A stretch of 64,000 nt of DNA from Streptomyces cyanogenus (GTDB lineage: Bacteria; Actinomycetota; Actinomycetes; Streptomycetales; Streptomycetaceae), in the NCBI RefSeq assembly GCF_017526105.1, contig NZ_CP071839.1, forward strand, positions 1,856,501-1,920,500, read 5' to 3'. The stretch's first letter is position 1. Every line of letters starts with the position of its first letter. The position numbers were made by a program, and so were the translations under genes. The notes beneath the pieces are model-generated. The model worked only from the letters and a program-made list of their open reading frames with translations, searched no databases and had not been told where the DNA came from. Positions 37,284 to 46,717 of the stretch are shown here, piece by piece.

Positions 37284-37787
37284 CTACTTCGCGTCGGAGT
37301 CGCCGTCGGTCTTCTTCGGCTCGTCCTCCGCCTTCGCCTCGGCGGCACCGGCCGCGTCGGCGTCCTCGGCGGCGTCCTTCTTACCGAGGTCGATCTTGTC
37401 GTCGGAGGCGGCGGCAGCGGCGGCAGGCCCGTCGGTCTCGTCGGTCTCGGTGAGGGAGGAGGCGTCGTCCGGGACGACGTCGGCGTCGGACTTCAGGTCG
37501 TGCTCGATGCCGTGGACGATGCGGTTGTACTCGTCGTCGGTGAGGACGGCGCCGATGGCGTTCTTGGCGAAGAGCAGGTCGACGCCCGGTCCGGCGTCGA
37601 GGAGGACGGTGTCGTCGTTGACCTCCTTGACCGTCGCGTACATACCCCCGATCGTGCGGACACCGGAGCCGGGCTGCATCTCGTTCCGCATCTGGGCGGC
37701 CTGCTGCTGCTTCTTCTTGGCCGAACGCGTCATCAGGAACATCGCCGCGATGAGCACGATGAACGGGAGAAGGGTATAGGCATTCAC
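37284..37787 (-). CDS. yajC: Preprotein translocase subunit YajC
   Basis: The 167-aa protein has an N-terminal helix (TLLPFIVLIAAMFLMTR, 4-20), a basic stretch RSAKKKQQQ, the conserved MQPGSGVRTIGGMYATV domain, and a long acidic Ala/Asp/Glu tail. YajC is an accessory subunit of the SecDF complex. The GTG at 37787 was chosen because the helix starts immediately; a longer start would add a Pro/Arg shadow sequence. It leads the secD-secF-apt group. Confidence 0.95.
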   Translation of the reverse strand: MNAYTLLPFIVLIAAMFLMTRSAKKKQQQAAQMRNEMQPGSGVRTIGGMYATVKEVNDDTVLLDAGPGVDLLFAKNAIGAVLTDDEYNRIVHGIEHDLKSDADVVPDDASSLTETDETDGPAAAAAASDDKIDLGKKDAAEDADAAGAAEAKAEDEPKKTDGDSDAK

Positions 37788-37965
37788 GGGACGGAATTTC
37801 CTTCGCGCGACCGCGCGGGTGAGCGGCCAGTTGGATGGGGGTGTGGTCGGCGCCGCCCACAAGGGCGGCATCGGCGGAGTCTAAGCGAGTCCGCTTGCAT
37901 GGAACAACGCTCAGCATGGCACCTGGGTTCCTGCCCGGGCCATTGCCCTCGCCGGGCGGCGGCCA

Positions 37966-39057
37966 TCACGCCCCGAACAGGTCCTGTTGTCCGTTTCCCG
38001 CGGTCGATCGCGGCGGGGTGAGGCCGAGGTGCGCCCATGCCGCGGGCGTGGCGACCCGGCCGCGGGGGGTACGGGCGAGCAGTCCCTCCCGGACCAGGAA
38101 CGGTTCGGCGACCTCCTCGACGGTCTCCCGCTCCTCTCCCACCGCGACGGCCAGCGTGGACAGGCCGACCGGTCCGCCGCCGAACAGCTTCAGCAGGGCC
38201 TCCAGGACCGCACGGTCGAGCCGGTCCAGACCGCGTGCGTCGACCTCGTACACGGCGAGGGCGGCGGCCGCGATGTCGCGGGTGATCAGCCCGTCGGCCT
38301 TCACCTGCGCGTAGTCGCGGACGCGGCGCAGCAGGCGGTTGGCGATGCGGGGCGTGCCCCGGGAGCGGCCGGCGATCTCGGCGGCGCCGTCCGGCTCGAT
38401 CTCGACGTCCAGCAGGTGCGCCGAGCGGTGGACGACCCGCTCCAGCTCGTGCGGCTCGTAGAACTCCATGTGCGCGGTGAAGCCGAAGCGGTCGCGCAGC
38501 GGCGGGGGCAGCAGTCCCGCGCGCGTGGTGGCGCCGACCAGGGTGAAGGGCGGCAGTTCCAGCGGGATCGCGGTGGCGCCGGGGCCCTTGCCGACGATGA
38601 CGTCGACGCGGAAGTCCTCCATCGCCATGTACAGCATCTCCTCGGCGGGCCGGGACATGCGGTGGATCTCGTCCAGGAAGAGGACCTCGCCCTCCTGGAG
38701 GGAGGAGAGGATCGCGGCGAGATCGCCGGCGTGCTGGATGGCGGGGCCGGAGGTGATGCGGATGGGGGCGCCCATCTCGGCCGCGATGATCATCGACAGG
38801 GTGGTCTTGCCGAGGCCGGGGGCGCCCGAGAGCAGCACGTGGTCGGCGGTGGCGCCCCGCGCGCGGGCGGCGCGCAGCACCAGGTCGAGCTGTTCGCGGA
38901 CCTTCTCCTGACCGATGAACTCGCCGAGGTCCTTGGGGCGCAGGGCGGCCTCGACGGCCTGGTCCTCCCGGTCGGCGACCGAGCCCACCAGCCGCTCCGC
39001 GGCGGGTCCGGCGAGCCGCTCCTCGCCGGGGGTGCCGGTCGTGTCGTCCCAGTTCAC
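37966..39057 (-). CDS. ruvB: Holliday junction branch-migration helicase RuvB
   Basis: The 363-aa AAA+ motor drives branch migration with RuvA. Walker A is [10 protein letters not shown] near residue 79, Walker B is LFLDEIHRM, the sensor is GATTRAG, and the C-terminal winged helix is present. The GTG at 39057 lies 26 nt after the ruvA stop. It is the last of the ruvC-ruvA-ruvB genes. Confidence 0.98.
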   Translation of the reverse strand: MNWDDTTGTPGEERLAGPAAERLVGSVADREDQAVEAALRPKDLGEFIGQEKVREQLDLVLRAARARGATADHVLLSGAPGLGKTTLSMIIAAEMGAPIRITSGPAIQHAGDLAAILSSLQEGEVLFLDEIHRMSRPAEEMLYMAMEDFRVDVIVGKGPGATAIPLELPPFTLVGATTRAGLLPPPLRDRFGFTAHMEFYEPHELERVVHRSAHLLDVEIEPDGAAEIAGRSRGTPRIANRLLRRVRDYAQVKADGLITRDIAAAALAVYEVDARGLDRLDRAVLEALLKLFGGGPVGLSTLAVAVGEERETVEEVAEPFLVREGLLARTPRGRVATPAAWAHLGLTPPRSTAGNGQQDLFGA

Positions 39058-39083
39058 GAAGTTCTCCTAGCGGGTGGCGCGGA

Positions 39084-39689
39084 TCAGCGGGCGCGGTTGA
39101 GGGTCTGCAGGGCGGCCTTCAGCAGCTGTCCCACCTGGGGTGTGCCGCCTGCCTCCGCGGCTTGGGGCGCGACGGCGGCCACCGCCTCGTCGGCCTCCCG
39201 GGTGGCGTAGCCGAGACCGATGAGCGCCGCGTGCAGCTGGTCGCGCCAGCCCTGGCTGACGGGTGCGCCGACGATGGGGGCGCCGACGGGCTCGCCGAGC
39301 CGGTCCTTCAGCTCCAGCAGCAGCTTCTGGGCGCCCTTCTTGCCGATGCCGGGGACGGCGGTGAGGGCCTTCTCGTCGCCGGTGGCGACCGCGCGGCGCA
39401 GCGCGTCCGGGGTGTGCACGGCGAGCATCGCCTGTGCCAGGCGCGGTCCGACGCCGCTCGCGGTCTGCAACAGCTCGAAGACCTGGCGTTCGTCGTCGTT
39501 CGCGAAGCCGTACAGGGTGAGCGAGTCCTCGCGGACGACGAGGGAGGTGTGCAGCTTGGCCGGCTGGCCGATCCGGAGCGTCGACAGCGTGTTCGGCGTG
39601 CACTGGACGGCCATGCCGACGCCGCCGACCTCGACGACCGCTGCGTCCGGGGCGAGCGCGGCGACCGTGCCGCTGACGAAGGCGATCAT
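39084..39689 (-). CDS. ruvA: Holliday junction-binding protein RuvA
   Basis: The product, 201 aa, tetramerises on four-way junctions and recruits RuvB. It has an N-terminal OB domain ([12 protein letters not shown]), two helix-hairpin-helix motifs ([28 protein letters not shown]) and a small C-terminal domain III. The ATG at 39689 overlaps the ruvC stop by 4 nt. Confidence 0.97.
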   Translation of the reverse strand: MIAFVSGTVAALAPDAAVVEVGGVGMAVQCTPNTLSTLRIGQPAKLHTSLVVREDSLTLYGFANDDERQVFELLQTASGVGPRLAQAMLAVHTPDALRRAVATGDEKALTAVPGIGKKGAQKLLLELKDRLGEPVGAPIVGAPVSQGWRDQLHAALIGLGYATREADEAVAAVAPQAAEAGGTPQVGQLLKAALQTLNRAR

Positions 39690-40225
39690 GCCGTACGGCC
39701 TTTCGTTGCGTGGACTGCATGCCGGGCGACGGCCTGCTGGAGTCGGTTCTGGGCGGGGGTCCGCCAGATGTGGCAGATGGCGAGCGCGAGGGCGTCGGCG
39801 GCGTCGGCCGGCTTGGGCGGCGCGGCGAGCCGGAGCAGCCGGGTCACCATGGCCCCGACCTGCGCCTTGTCGGCGCGTCCGCTGCCGGTGACGGCGGCCT
39901 TGACCTCGCTGGGGGTGTGCAGGGCGACCGGGATGCCGCGCCGGGCGGCGCACAGCATGGCGACGGCGCTGGCCTGGGCGGTGCCCATCACCGTGCGCAC
40001 GTTGTGCTGGCTGAAGACGCGTTCCACGGCGACGAACTCCGGCCGGTGCTCGTCCAGCCACTGCTCGATGCCCTGCTCGACGGCGAGCAGCCGGTGACCG
40101 AGGTCGGCGTCCGCCGGGGTGCGGACGACCCCGACGCCGAGCATGGTGAGCGGGCGGCCCGCGACTCCCTCGACCACGCCGACGCCGCACCGCGTCAGGC
40201 CGGGGTCCACCCCCAGAACACGCAC
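39686..40225 (-). CDS. ruvC: Holliday junction resolvase RuvC
   Basis: The 179-aa RNase H-fold endonuclease resolves junctions. The acidic residues are in place: D7 in [10 protein letters not shown] in AVERVF, and the late pair in [15 protein letters not shown]. The GTG at 40225 gives VRVLGVDPG, which fits the family start. It is followed by ruvA with an ATGA overlap. Confidence 0.97.
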   Translation of the reverse strand: MRVLGVDPGLTRCGVGVVEGVAGRPLTMLGVGVVRTPADADLGHRLLAVEQGIEQWLDEHRPEFVAVERVFSQHNVRTVMGTAQASAVAMLCAARRGIPVALHTPSEVKAAVTGSGRADKAQVGAMVTRLLRLAAPPKPADAADALALAICHIWRTPAQNRLQQAVARHAVHATKGRTA

Positions 40226-40301
40226 GCGCCCCTCCCTCCGATCACCCGATCGCCTGTTCGTGCAGGCTATCGGGTGCCACTGACAACGCCGTACAACGCG
40301 A

Positions 40302-40332
40302 CGGGCCGACGGGGGTGTGTCCCGTCGGCCCG
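40302..40332 (-). terminator. Hairpin after yebC
   Basis: The 12-bp arms CGGGCCGACGGG (40302-40313) and CCCGTCGGCCCG (40321-40332) pair perfectly. It separates yebC from the ruv genes. Confidence 0.75.
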
Positions 40333-40350
40333 GTCAGGCAGCCGTGTGCG

Positions 40351-41103
40351 TTACGCGTCGACCTTCTCCATGATCTCGTCGCTCACGTCGAAGTTGGCGA
40401 AGACGTTCTGCACGTCGTCGCTGTCCTCCAGGGCGTCGATCAGCTTGAAGATCTTCTTCGCGCCCTCCTCGTCCAGTTCGACCTGCATGGTCGGGACGAA
40501 GTTGGCCTCGGCGGAGTCGTAGTCGATGCCGGCCTCCTGGAGGGCGGTGCGGACCGCGACCAGGTCGGTGGCCTCGCTGATGACCTCGAAGGTCTCGCCG
40601 AGGTCGTTGACCTCCTCGGCACCGGCGTCCAGGACGGCGCCGAGCACGTCGTCCTCGGTCAGCTCACCCTTGGGGACGATGACGACGCCCTTGCGGTTGA
40701 ACAGGTACGACACCGAGCCCGGGTCGGCCATGGAGCCGCCGTTGCGGGTCATGGCGACGCGGACCTCGGAGGCGGCGCGGTTGCGGTTGTCGGTGAGGCA
40801 CTCGATGAGCACCGCGACGCCGTTCGGGCCGTAGCCCTCGTACATGATCGTCTCGTAGTCGGCGCCGCCGGCCTCCAGGCCCGCGCCGCGCTTGACCGCG
40901 GAGTCGATGTTCTTGTTCGGGACCGACGACTTCTTCGCCTTCTGGATGGCGTCGTACAGCGTCGGGTTACCCTCGGGGTCCGCGCCGCCCATCCGCGCCG
41001 CGACCTCGATGTTCTTGATGAGCTTCGCGAAGAGCTTGCCGCGCTTGGCGTCGATCACGGCCTTCTTGTGCTTCGTCGTGGCCCATTTAGAGTGGCCGGA
41101 CAT
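40351..41103 (-). CDS. YebC/TACO1-family translation or transcription factor
   Basis: The 250-aa protein begins [24 protein letters not shown], the diagnostic YebC N-terminus. The family was first described as DNA-binding regulators; more recent work links YebC to relief of ribosome stalling at proline-rich stretches, which would fit with efp in this window. The neighbouring ruv genes are a conserved association. Start ATG at 41103. Confidence 0.95.
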   Translation of the reverse strand: MSGHSKWATTKHKKAVIDAKRGKLFAKLIKNIEVAARMGGADPEGNPTLYDAIQKAKKSSVPNKNIDSAVKRGAGLEAGGADYETIMYEGYGPNGVAVLIECLTDNRNRAASEVRVAMTRNGGSMADPGSVSYLFNRKGVVIVPKGELTEDDVLGAVLDAGAEEVNDLGETFEVISEATDLVAVRTALQEAGIDYDSAEANFVPTMQVELDEEGAKKIFKLIDALEDSDDVQNVFANFDVSDEIMEKVDA

Positions 41104-41168
41104 CTGCCTGTCTCCTTCGCGTAACCCATCCAGATACGAACGCCAGAGATCCTACAAGGACTCTCGTC

Positions 41169-41771
41169 CTACTCCGGTGCCCGGTGCGCGCGCACCATGT
41201 CGACGAACAGGGCGTGCACGCGGTGGTCGCCGGTCAGTTCGGGGTGGAACGACGTGGCGAGCGCGTTGCCCTGGCGGACGGCGACGATGTGGCCGTCGTG
41301 CTCGGCGAGCACCTCGGTCCCGGCGCCCACGGACTCCACCCACGGGGCGCGGATGAAGACGCCCTCCACAGGATCGCCCGGGACGCCCTTGACGTCGAGC
41401 GCGGCCTCGAACGACTCGTTCTGCCGCCCGAAGGCGTTGCGGCGCACGATCATGTCGATGCCGCCGACGGTCTCCTGGCCCGAGCGCGGGTCGAGGATCT
41501 TGTCCGCGAGCATGATCATGCCCGCGCAGGTGCCGTAGACGGGCATGCCGTCCCGTACGCGCGCGCGCAGGGGCTCCATCAGGCCGAACAGGTGGGCGAG
41601 CTTGGAGATGGTGGTGGACTCGCCGCCGGGCAGGACGAGACCGTCCACCTCGGCGAGTTCCTCGGGGCGCCGCACCGGCCTGGCCACGGCGTCGGCCGCG
41701 GCCAGGGCGATGAGGTGCTCCCGTACGTCGCCCTGGAGGGCCAGGACGCCTATGACGGGTGCGTCTGTCAT
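41169..41771 (-). CDS. pdxT: Pyridoxal 5'-phosphate synthase glutaminase subunit
   Basis: The product, 200 aa, releases ammonia from glutamine for PdxS. It is a class I amidotransferase: the oxyanion motif LPGGEST, nucleophile Cys in YGTCAGMI near residue 82, and a C-terminal HPEL with catalytic His/Glu. The ATG at 41771 is 30 nt after the pdxS stop, so the two are co-transcribed. Confidence 0.97.
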   Translation of the reverse strand: MTDAPVIGVLALQGDVREHLIALAAADAVARPVRRPEELAEVDGLVLPGGESTTISKLAHLFGLMEPLRARVRDGMPVYGTCAGMIMLADKILDPRSGQETVGGIDMIVRRNAFGRQNESFEAALDVKGVPGDPVEGVFIRAPWVESVGAGTEVLAEHDGHIVAVRQGNALATSFHPELTGDHRVHALFVDMVRAHRAPE

Positions 41772-41801
41772 GGGTTTCGTGCAGTCCTTGGTGGTGGGTG
41801 G

Positions 41802-42707
41802 TTACCAGCCGCGGTTCGCGTAGCGCTCGGTCTCGGGGAGGGTGTCGCAGTTGATGCCGACCATGGCCTCGCCGAGGTTGCGGGACGCGTCCGCGATGAT
41901 CTTCGGGTCGTCGTAGAAGGTGGTGGCCTTCACGATGGCGGCGGCGCGCTTGGCCGGGTCGCCGGACTTGAAGATGCCGGAGCCGACGAAGACGCCCTCG
42001 GCGCCGAGCTGACGCATCAGGGCGGCGTCGGCCGGGGTGGCCACACCGCCGGCGGAGAAGAGGACCACCGGGAGCTTGCCCAGCTCGGCGACCTCCTTGA
42101 CCAGCTCGTACGGGGCGCGCAGCTCCTTGGCGGCGGCGTACAGCTCGTGGTTGTCGAAGCCGCGCAGCTTGGCGATCTCGTTCTTGATCTGGCGCAGGTG
42201 GCGGACGGCCTCGACCACGTTGCCGGTGCCGGCCTCGCCCTTGGAGCGGATCATCGCGGCGCCCTCGGCGATACGGCGCAGGGCCTCGCCCAGGTTGGTC
42301 GCGCCGCACACGAACGGCGTGGTGAAGGCCCACTTGTCGGAGTGGTTGACCTCGTCGGCCGGGGTGAGCACCTCGGACTCGTCGATGTAGTCGACACCGA
42401 GGGACTGCAGCACCTGGGCCTCGACGAAGTGGCCGATGCGGGACTTGGCCATGACCGGGATCGAGACGGCGTCGATGATGCCCTCGATCATGTCCGGGTC
42501 GGACATGCGGGCCACGCCGCCGTCCTTGCGGATGTCGGCCGGGACCCGCTCCAGGGCCATGACGGCGACGGCGCCCGCGTCCTCGGCGATCTTCGCCTGC
42601 TCCGGCGTGACGACGTCCATGATCACGCCGCCCTTGAGCTGCTCGGCCATACCGCGCTTCACGCGGGCGGTGCCGGTCTCGGGAGCCTGGTTCTCGATGG
42701 TGGACAC
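41802..42707 (-). CDS. pdxS: Pyridoxal 5'-phosphate synthase lyase subunit
   Basis: The 301-aa TIM-barrel enzyme builds PLP from ribose 5-phosphate, glyceraldehyde 3-phosphate and ammonia. The N-terminal [22 protein letters not shown], the catalytic lysines in MAKSRIGH and [18 protein letters not shown], and VGSGIFKS are hallmarks. The GTG at 42707 has GAGG 6-7 nt upstream and is preferred over longer frames. Confidence 0.97.
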   Translation of the reverse strand: MSTIENQAPETGTARVKRGMAEQLKGGVIMDVVTPEQAKIAEDAGAVAVMALERVPADIRKDGGVARMSDPDMIEGIIDAVSIPVMAKSRIGHFVEAQVLQSLGVDYIDESEVLTPADEVNHSDKWAFTTPFVCGATNLGEALRRIAEGAAMIRSKGEAGTGNVVEAVRHLRQIKNEIAKLRGFDNHELYAAAKELRAPYELVKEVAELGKLPVVLFSAGGVATPADAALMRQLGAEGVFVGSGIFKSGDPAKRAAAIVKATTFYDDPKIIADASRNLGEAMVGINCDTLPETERYANRGW

Positions 42708-42832
42708 GGGTGACCTCACTGAAGTGAAAGGTGGTTGATGCTTCACCGAGGAAACGCGAGTGGACCAGGCCACAGCAAGGGCCAATGGAAAGCCAGTGGA
42801 TCCTTTTCGCCCGCGGGCCCGGCGGCGTGCGG

Positions 42833-43375
42833 TCAGGAGACCCGTTCCACCAGGGCGGCCGGCGGCTCGTCGTCCATCTCGAACGCCAGCGGGAACGGGG
42901 CGTGGCCGGCCAGCCGGAACCAGCGGACCTTGCGGTGCTCACGGAGCCTGCGGGCGGCGCCCACGGCGTCGTTGTGGAAGCGGCGGGCCATGGGCACCCG
43001 GCGGACGGCCTCGGCCAGCTCACGGGCCGCCTCCTCGCCGCCCGGTGCCTCGCGGACGGCCTCCACCTGCGCCGGGTCCTCGAAGACCGCCCGCAGCGCC
43101 TGGCTCAACTCGCTCTCGGCGACCTCCCGCTGCTCCTCCTCGGCCTGCCGGGCCGCGTGCGCGGCCTCGTACAGGACGATCGAGGCGGCCGGGTCCAGTA
43201 CGCCCGAGGTGGCCAGCTCCTGCGCCACGGAGGCCCGCCGCAGCAGCTGGGCGTCGAGCGCGGCCCGCGCGGCGTCCATCCGCACGTGCAGCCGGTCCAG
43301 CCGCCCGGCCGTCCAGCTGAGGTAGACACCGATGGCGAGGAGCGCGACGAGGATCCAGATGAGGGTTGCGGTCAC
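42833..43375 (-). CDS. LemA-like single-pass membrane protein
   Basis: The 180-aa protein has a transmembrane helix at residues 3-20 and a helical domain whose start ([20 protein letters not shown] then [10 protein letters not shown]) resembles the LemA pattern of a helix followed by QLLRR. The C-terminal part ends [17 protein letters not shown] and FEMDDEPP. Homology to LemA is inferred from pattern only. It is a conserved neighbour between pdxS and the PIM genes. GTG start at 43375; function unknown. Confidence 0.75.
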   Translation of the reverse strand: MTATLIWILVALLAIGVYLSWTAGRLDRLHVRMDAARAALDAQLLRRASVAQELATSGVLDPAASIVLYEAAHAARQAEEEQREVAESELSQALRAVFEDPAQVEAVREAPGGEEAARELAEAVRRVPMARRFHNDAVGAARRLREHRKVRWFRLAGHAPFPLAFEMDDEPPAALVERVS

Positions 43376-43682
43376 AGCCGAAGGCTATCGGCTGCCCCAC
43401 CGGCCCCTGCCCGCCAGCCCGGCACCGACAGCCCCGTCCGCCGGCCCGGCACCGACCGGAACCCGCACCGGCCCCGGTCCTCCGCCGCGAAGGCCCGCAC
43501 GCCGGTCCCCGACCGGACCGGACGCCCGCCCCACGCCGGTACCAAGCCCGCCTGGAGCCCGCGCATGAGACCCCGCAGCGGACCGCAACGCCCGCCACAC
43601 CGGACCGGACGGGCCCGCGCATGAGCCCGCGCAGGACCGGGCAGACGCGCGCCGCCCCACGCCGTGCCGGCCGGCCCCCGTC
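43376..43682. other. 307-nt C-rich intergenic region
   Basis: No gene is supported. The sequence is low-complexity, with short repeated words such as CCCGGCACCGAC (twice near 43420-43455) and GCCCGCGCATGAG (twice near 43557-43630). All reading frames give Arg/Pro-rich shadows. It may contain the promoter of the LemA-like gene. Confidence 0.5.
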
Positions 43683-44846
43683 TCAGTCCCGTGCCAGCCC
43701 CAGCCGGGCCCGCAGGCCCGTCGTTCGTTCGTCCGCGGCGACCGCCGCCGCGCCGGCCGTCACCGTCTCGTAGACGGACAGGATGTCCGCGCCGACCGTC
43801 GACCAGTCGAACCGCCGTACATGGGCACTGCCGCGCTCGCGCAGCTCGGCCCGGCGCGCCGGGTCCTCCAGCAGGCGTACGGCCGCCTCGGCCAGCGCGT
43901 CGGCGTCCTCGTTGGCGAACACCTCGCCGGCCTCGCCCTGGTCGAGGACCTGCACGAACGCGTCCAGGTCGGCGGCGAGCACGGGCGCGCCGGCCGACAT
44001 CGCCTCGACCAGGATGATGCCGAAGCTCTCGCCGCCGGTGTTGGGCGCGACGTACAGGTCGACGCTGCGCAGCAGACGGGCCTTGTCCTCGTCGCTGATC
44101 ATGCCGAGGAACTCCACGCGCGAGCGCAGCTCCTTCGGCAGGTCCTCGACGGCCGCCTCCTCGTCACCGCGCCCCGCGACCAGCAGCCGGGTCTGCGGAC
44201 GGGCGGCGAGGATCCTCGGCAGGGCCCTCATCAGGACGGGCAGGCCCTTGCGGGGCTCGTCGATGCGCCCGATGAAGCCGATGGTGTCGCCCTGCCACTC
44301 CGGCCTGGGCTCGGCCTTGGCGAAGAAGTCCACCTCGACGCCGTTGGGGATCACCACCGCGTCCCCGCCGAGGTGCTCGACCAGCGTGCGGCGGGCGTAC
44401 TCGCTGACCGCGATCCGCGCGCTGATCTTCTCCAGCGCGGCCTGCAGGATCGCGTACGCGGCGATCATCGCCCGCGAGCGCGGGTTGGAGGTGTGGAAGG
44501 TGGCCACGATCGGACCGGACGCCGCCCAGCAGGTCAGCAGGCCCAGCGACGGTGACGTCGGTTCGTGGATGTGGACCACGTCGAACTTGCCCTCGTGCAG
44601 CCAGCGCCGCACCCGCGCGGCCGACAGGAACCCGAAGTTCAGCCGGGCCACCGAGCCGTTGTACGGCACCGGGACCGCGCGGCCGGCGGAGACGACGTAC
44701 GGGGGCAGCGGGGTGTCGTCGTCGGCCGGGGCGAGGACGGACACCTCGTGGCCGAGGCGGAGGAAGTACTCGGCGAGGTCGCGGATGTGGAACTGGACGC
44801 CACCGGGCACGTCCCAGGAGTACGGGCAGACGATCCCGATTCTCAC
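43683..44846 (-). CDS. pimA: Phosphatidylinositol alpha-mannosyltransferase
   Basis: The 387-aa GT4-family (GT-B) enzyme adds the first mannose from GDP-mannose to phosphatidylinositol on the cytoplasmic face. The N-terminal YSWDVPGGVQFHIRDLAEY loop, HIHEPTSPSLG and the nucleotide-sugar motif GGESFGIILVEA (EX7E) match PimA. The GTG at 44846 overlaps the acyltransferase stop as GTGA. The adjacent acyltransferase and PIP synthase support the assignment. Confidence 0.93.
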   Translation of the reverse strand: MRIGIVCPYSWDVPGGVQFHIRDLAEYFLRLGHEVSVLAPADDDTPLPPYVVSAGRAVPVPYNGSVARLNFGFLSAARVRRWLHEGKFDVVHIHEPTSPSLGLLTCWAASGPIVATFHTSNPRSRAMIAAYAILQAALEKISARIAVSEYARRTLVEHLGGDAVVIPNGVEVDFFAKAEPRPEWQGDTIGFIGRIDEPRKGLPVLMRALPRILAARPQTRLLVAGRGDEEAAVEDLPKELRSRVEFLGMISDEDKARLLRSVDLYVAPNTGGESFGIILVEAMSAGAPVLAADLDAFVQVLDQGEAGEVFANEDADALAEAAVRLLEDPARRAELRERGSAHVRRFDWSTVGADILSVYETVTAGAAAVAADERTTGLRARLGLARD

Positions 44847-45751
44847 GCGGGTCCCTTCGCGGGGTCGAGGTCGGCGAGCCACAGCCGTTGGAGCATGTGC
44901 CAGTCCTCGGGATGCTCGGCGATCCCGGAGGCGAAGGCGTCGGCCAGGGCCTGTGTCATGACAGACGTCTTCTCGGCCCGCGTACCTGACTCGGGCACCT
45001 CGACCGGCGGGTGCACCCGGCCCTTCATGACGGGCGAGTCGTCGTACCAGAGGGTGACGGGCAGCAGCAGCGCGCCGGTCTGCTGGGCGAGCAGGGCCGG
45101 TCCGGCGGGCATGCGGGCCGTCTCGCCGAAGAAGCCGACCTCGACGCCGGAGGCGGACAGGTCGCGGTCGGCGACCAGGCAGACCAGGCCGCCGTCGCGC
45201 AGCCTGCGGGCGAGCGTGCCGAAGGCGGAGCCGCCACTGTGCGGCAGGACCTCCATGCCGAGGCCCTCGCGGTAGGCGACGAAGCGGTCGTAGAGCGTCT
45301 CGGGCTTCAGCCGCTCGGCGACCGTCGTGAACGGCGTCCCGAGCTTGGTGGTGACCCAGGCGCCGGCCAGGTCCCAGTTGGCCAGGTGGGGCAGGGCGAG
45401 GACGACGCCCCGGCCGGAGGCGAGCCCGTCGGTCAGGTAGTGGATGTCCTTGGGTTCGAAGCCGGTCCGCACGCGCTCGGCGCTCCAGGCCGGCAGCCGG
45501 AAGGACTCCATCCAGTAGCGCAGGTACGAGCGCATGCCCGCGCGGGACAGTTCGGCGAGCCGCTCGGGGCCGGCGCCGGGCACCACGCGCGCGTAGTTCG
45601 CCTCCAGGCGCTGCACGCCCTTGCCGCGCTGCTTCCAGGCGAGGTCGGCGATGGTCCGGCCGAGGCGTACCGCGGCAGGCTCGGGGAGCTTCTTGACGGT
45701 GCTCCAGCCGAGCCCGTACAGCGCGTCGGTGAGCCGGTCGGCGGCGCTCAC
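44843..45751 (-). CDS. Phosphatidylinositol mannoside acyltransferase (PatA/LpxL-type)
   Basis: The 302-aa protein belongs to the LpxL/HtrB-like acyltransferases. The catalytic HX4D motif is H122-D127 (PHLANWD), and a VADRDLSASGVEV segment follows. In mycobacteria the counterpart acylates the mannose of PIM1/PIM2. It overlaps pgsA upstream and pimA downstream by 4 nt each, so the three enzymes are coupled. GTG start at 45751. Confidence 0.92.
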   Translation of the reverse strand: MSAADRLTDALYGLGWSTVKKLPEPAAVRLGRTIADLAWKQRGKGVQRLEANYARVVPGAGPERLAELSRAGMRSYLRYWMESFRLPAWSAERVRTGFEPKDIHYLTDGLASGRGVVLALPHLANWDLAGAWVTTKLGTPFTTVAERLKPETLYDRFVAYREGLGMEVLPHSGGSAFGTLARRLRDGGLVCLVADRDLSASGVEVGFFGETARMPAGPALLAQQTGALLLPVTLWYDDSPVMKGRVHPPVEVPESGTRAEKTSVMTQALADAFASGIAEHPEDWHMLQRLWLADLDPAKGPA

Positions 45752-46413
45752 GGCGCCACCTCGCCGGCGCCGGCCCGGGCCGCCGCCTCCGCCTCGGCGG
45801 ACTCGCGGCGGACGGTGACGACCCGCTGGACCAGGGTGACCAGGCTGCCCACGGCGACGATCCACAGCGCGATCGGCAGCAGCCACTGGATGCCCGGCAC
45901 ACCGAACCGGTGCAGGCCCGCGAGACCGGCCGCGACCAGCGAGATCACCAGCCGCTCGGCGCGCTCGACGAGCCCGTTGACGGCGACCGGCAGCCCGATC
46001 GACTCGCCGCGCGCCTTGGTGTACGACACCACCTGACCGCTGGCCAGGCAGAAGATCGAGACGGCGCACAGCACGTTGTCGTCGCCCCGGCCCGCGTACC
46101 AGAGCGCGAAGCCGCCGAAGATGGCGCCGTCGGCGACCCGGTCCAGGGTGGAGTCGAGGAAGGCGCCCCAGCGGCTGGAACGGCCCAGCTGACGGGCCAT
46201 GTTGCCGTCGACCAGGTCGGAGAAGACGAACAGGGTGATCACGACCGTGCCCCAGAAGAACTCGCCCCGGGGGTAGAAGACCAGCGCGCCCGCGACCACG
46301 CCGGCCGTGCCGACGAGCGTGACCGTGTCGGGGCTCACGCCCCGGCGGATGAGAAACGCGGCGAACGGCGTGAGGACACGCGTGAAGAATGCACGCGCGT
46401 ACTTGTTCAGCAT
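45748..46413 (-). CDS. pgsA: Phosphatidylinositol phosphate synthase (CDP-alcohol phosphotransferase)
   Basis: The 221-aa membrane enzyme joins CDP-diacylglycerol with inositol 3-phosphate, the first step toward PI and PIMs. The full CDP-alcohol signature is present: D66, D69-G70, A73-R74, G83, D87 and D91. About six transmembrane helices are predicted. The context with pimA and the acyltransferase distinguishes it from glycerol-phosphate enzymes sharing the same symbol. Start ATG at 46413. Confidence 0.92.
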   Translation of the reverse strand: MLNKYARAFFTRVLTPFAAFLIRRGVSPDTVTLVGTAGVVAGALVFYPRGEFFWGTVVITLFVFSDLVDGNMARQLGRSSRWGAFLDSTLDRVADGAIFGGFALWYAGRGDDNVLCAVSIFCLASGQVVSYTKARGESIGLPVAVNGLVERAERLVISLVAAGLAGLHRFGVPGIQWLLPIALWIVAVGSLVTLVQRVVTVRRESAEAEAAARAGAGEVAP

Positions 46414-46717
46414 GGCCTTCCCGACGGTCGGTGTCGCCGCGGCCCGTGGTGGCCGCCGGCTGGCCCATCGTAGCCACGCACGCGTGCACGCGACGGGCGG
46501 GCACCCGCAGCCGCGCCGGGAACCGGTGCGCACCCCCGCGCGCGGGGCACACCTGACGCGAACGGTGCCGCGTGCGCACCCTTCGTAGTCCTTCGTATGG
46601 ACGCCACGTGACGGGAGTGGAAAGCTCGAATAACCGCGGGCGTCGCCGGAGCCGCCAGGACGCGGGTCCCGCGTGTCCGCGCCCACAGTGACCTCACCGT
46701 GCACGGGAGGCAGGATC
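46414..46717. other. 304-nt divergent promoter region, pgsA / EF-G-like gene
   Basis: No gene is supported here. A TACGAT element about 60 nt upstream of pgsA on the minus strand could be a -10. On the plus strand TGACGG and TAACCG, 16 nt apart at about 46610-46637, are a weak promoter candidate for the EF-G-like gene. Neither is strong. Confidence 0.35.
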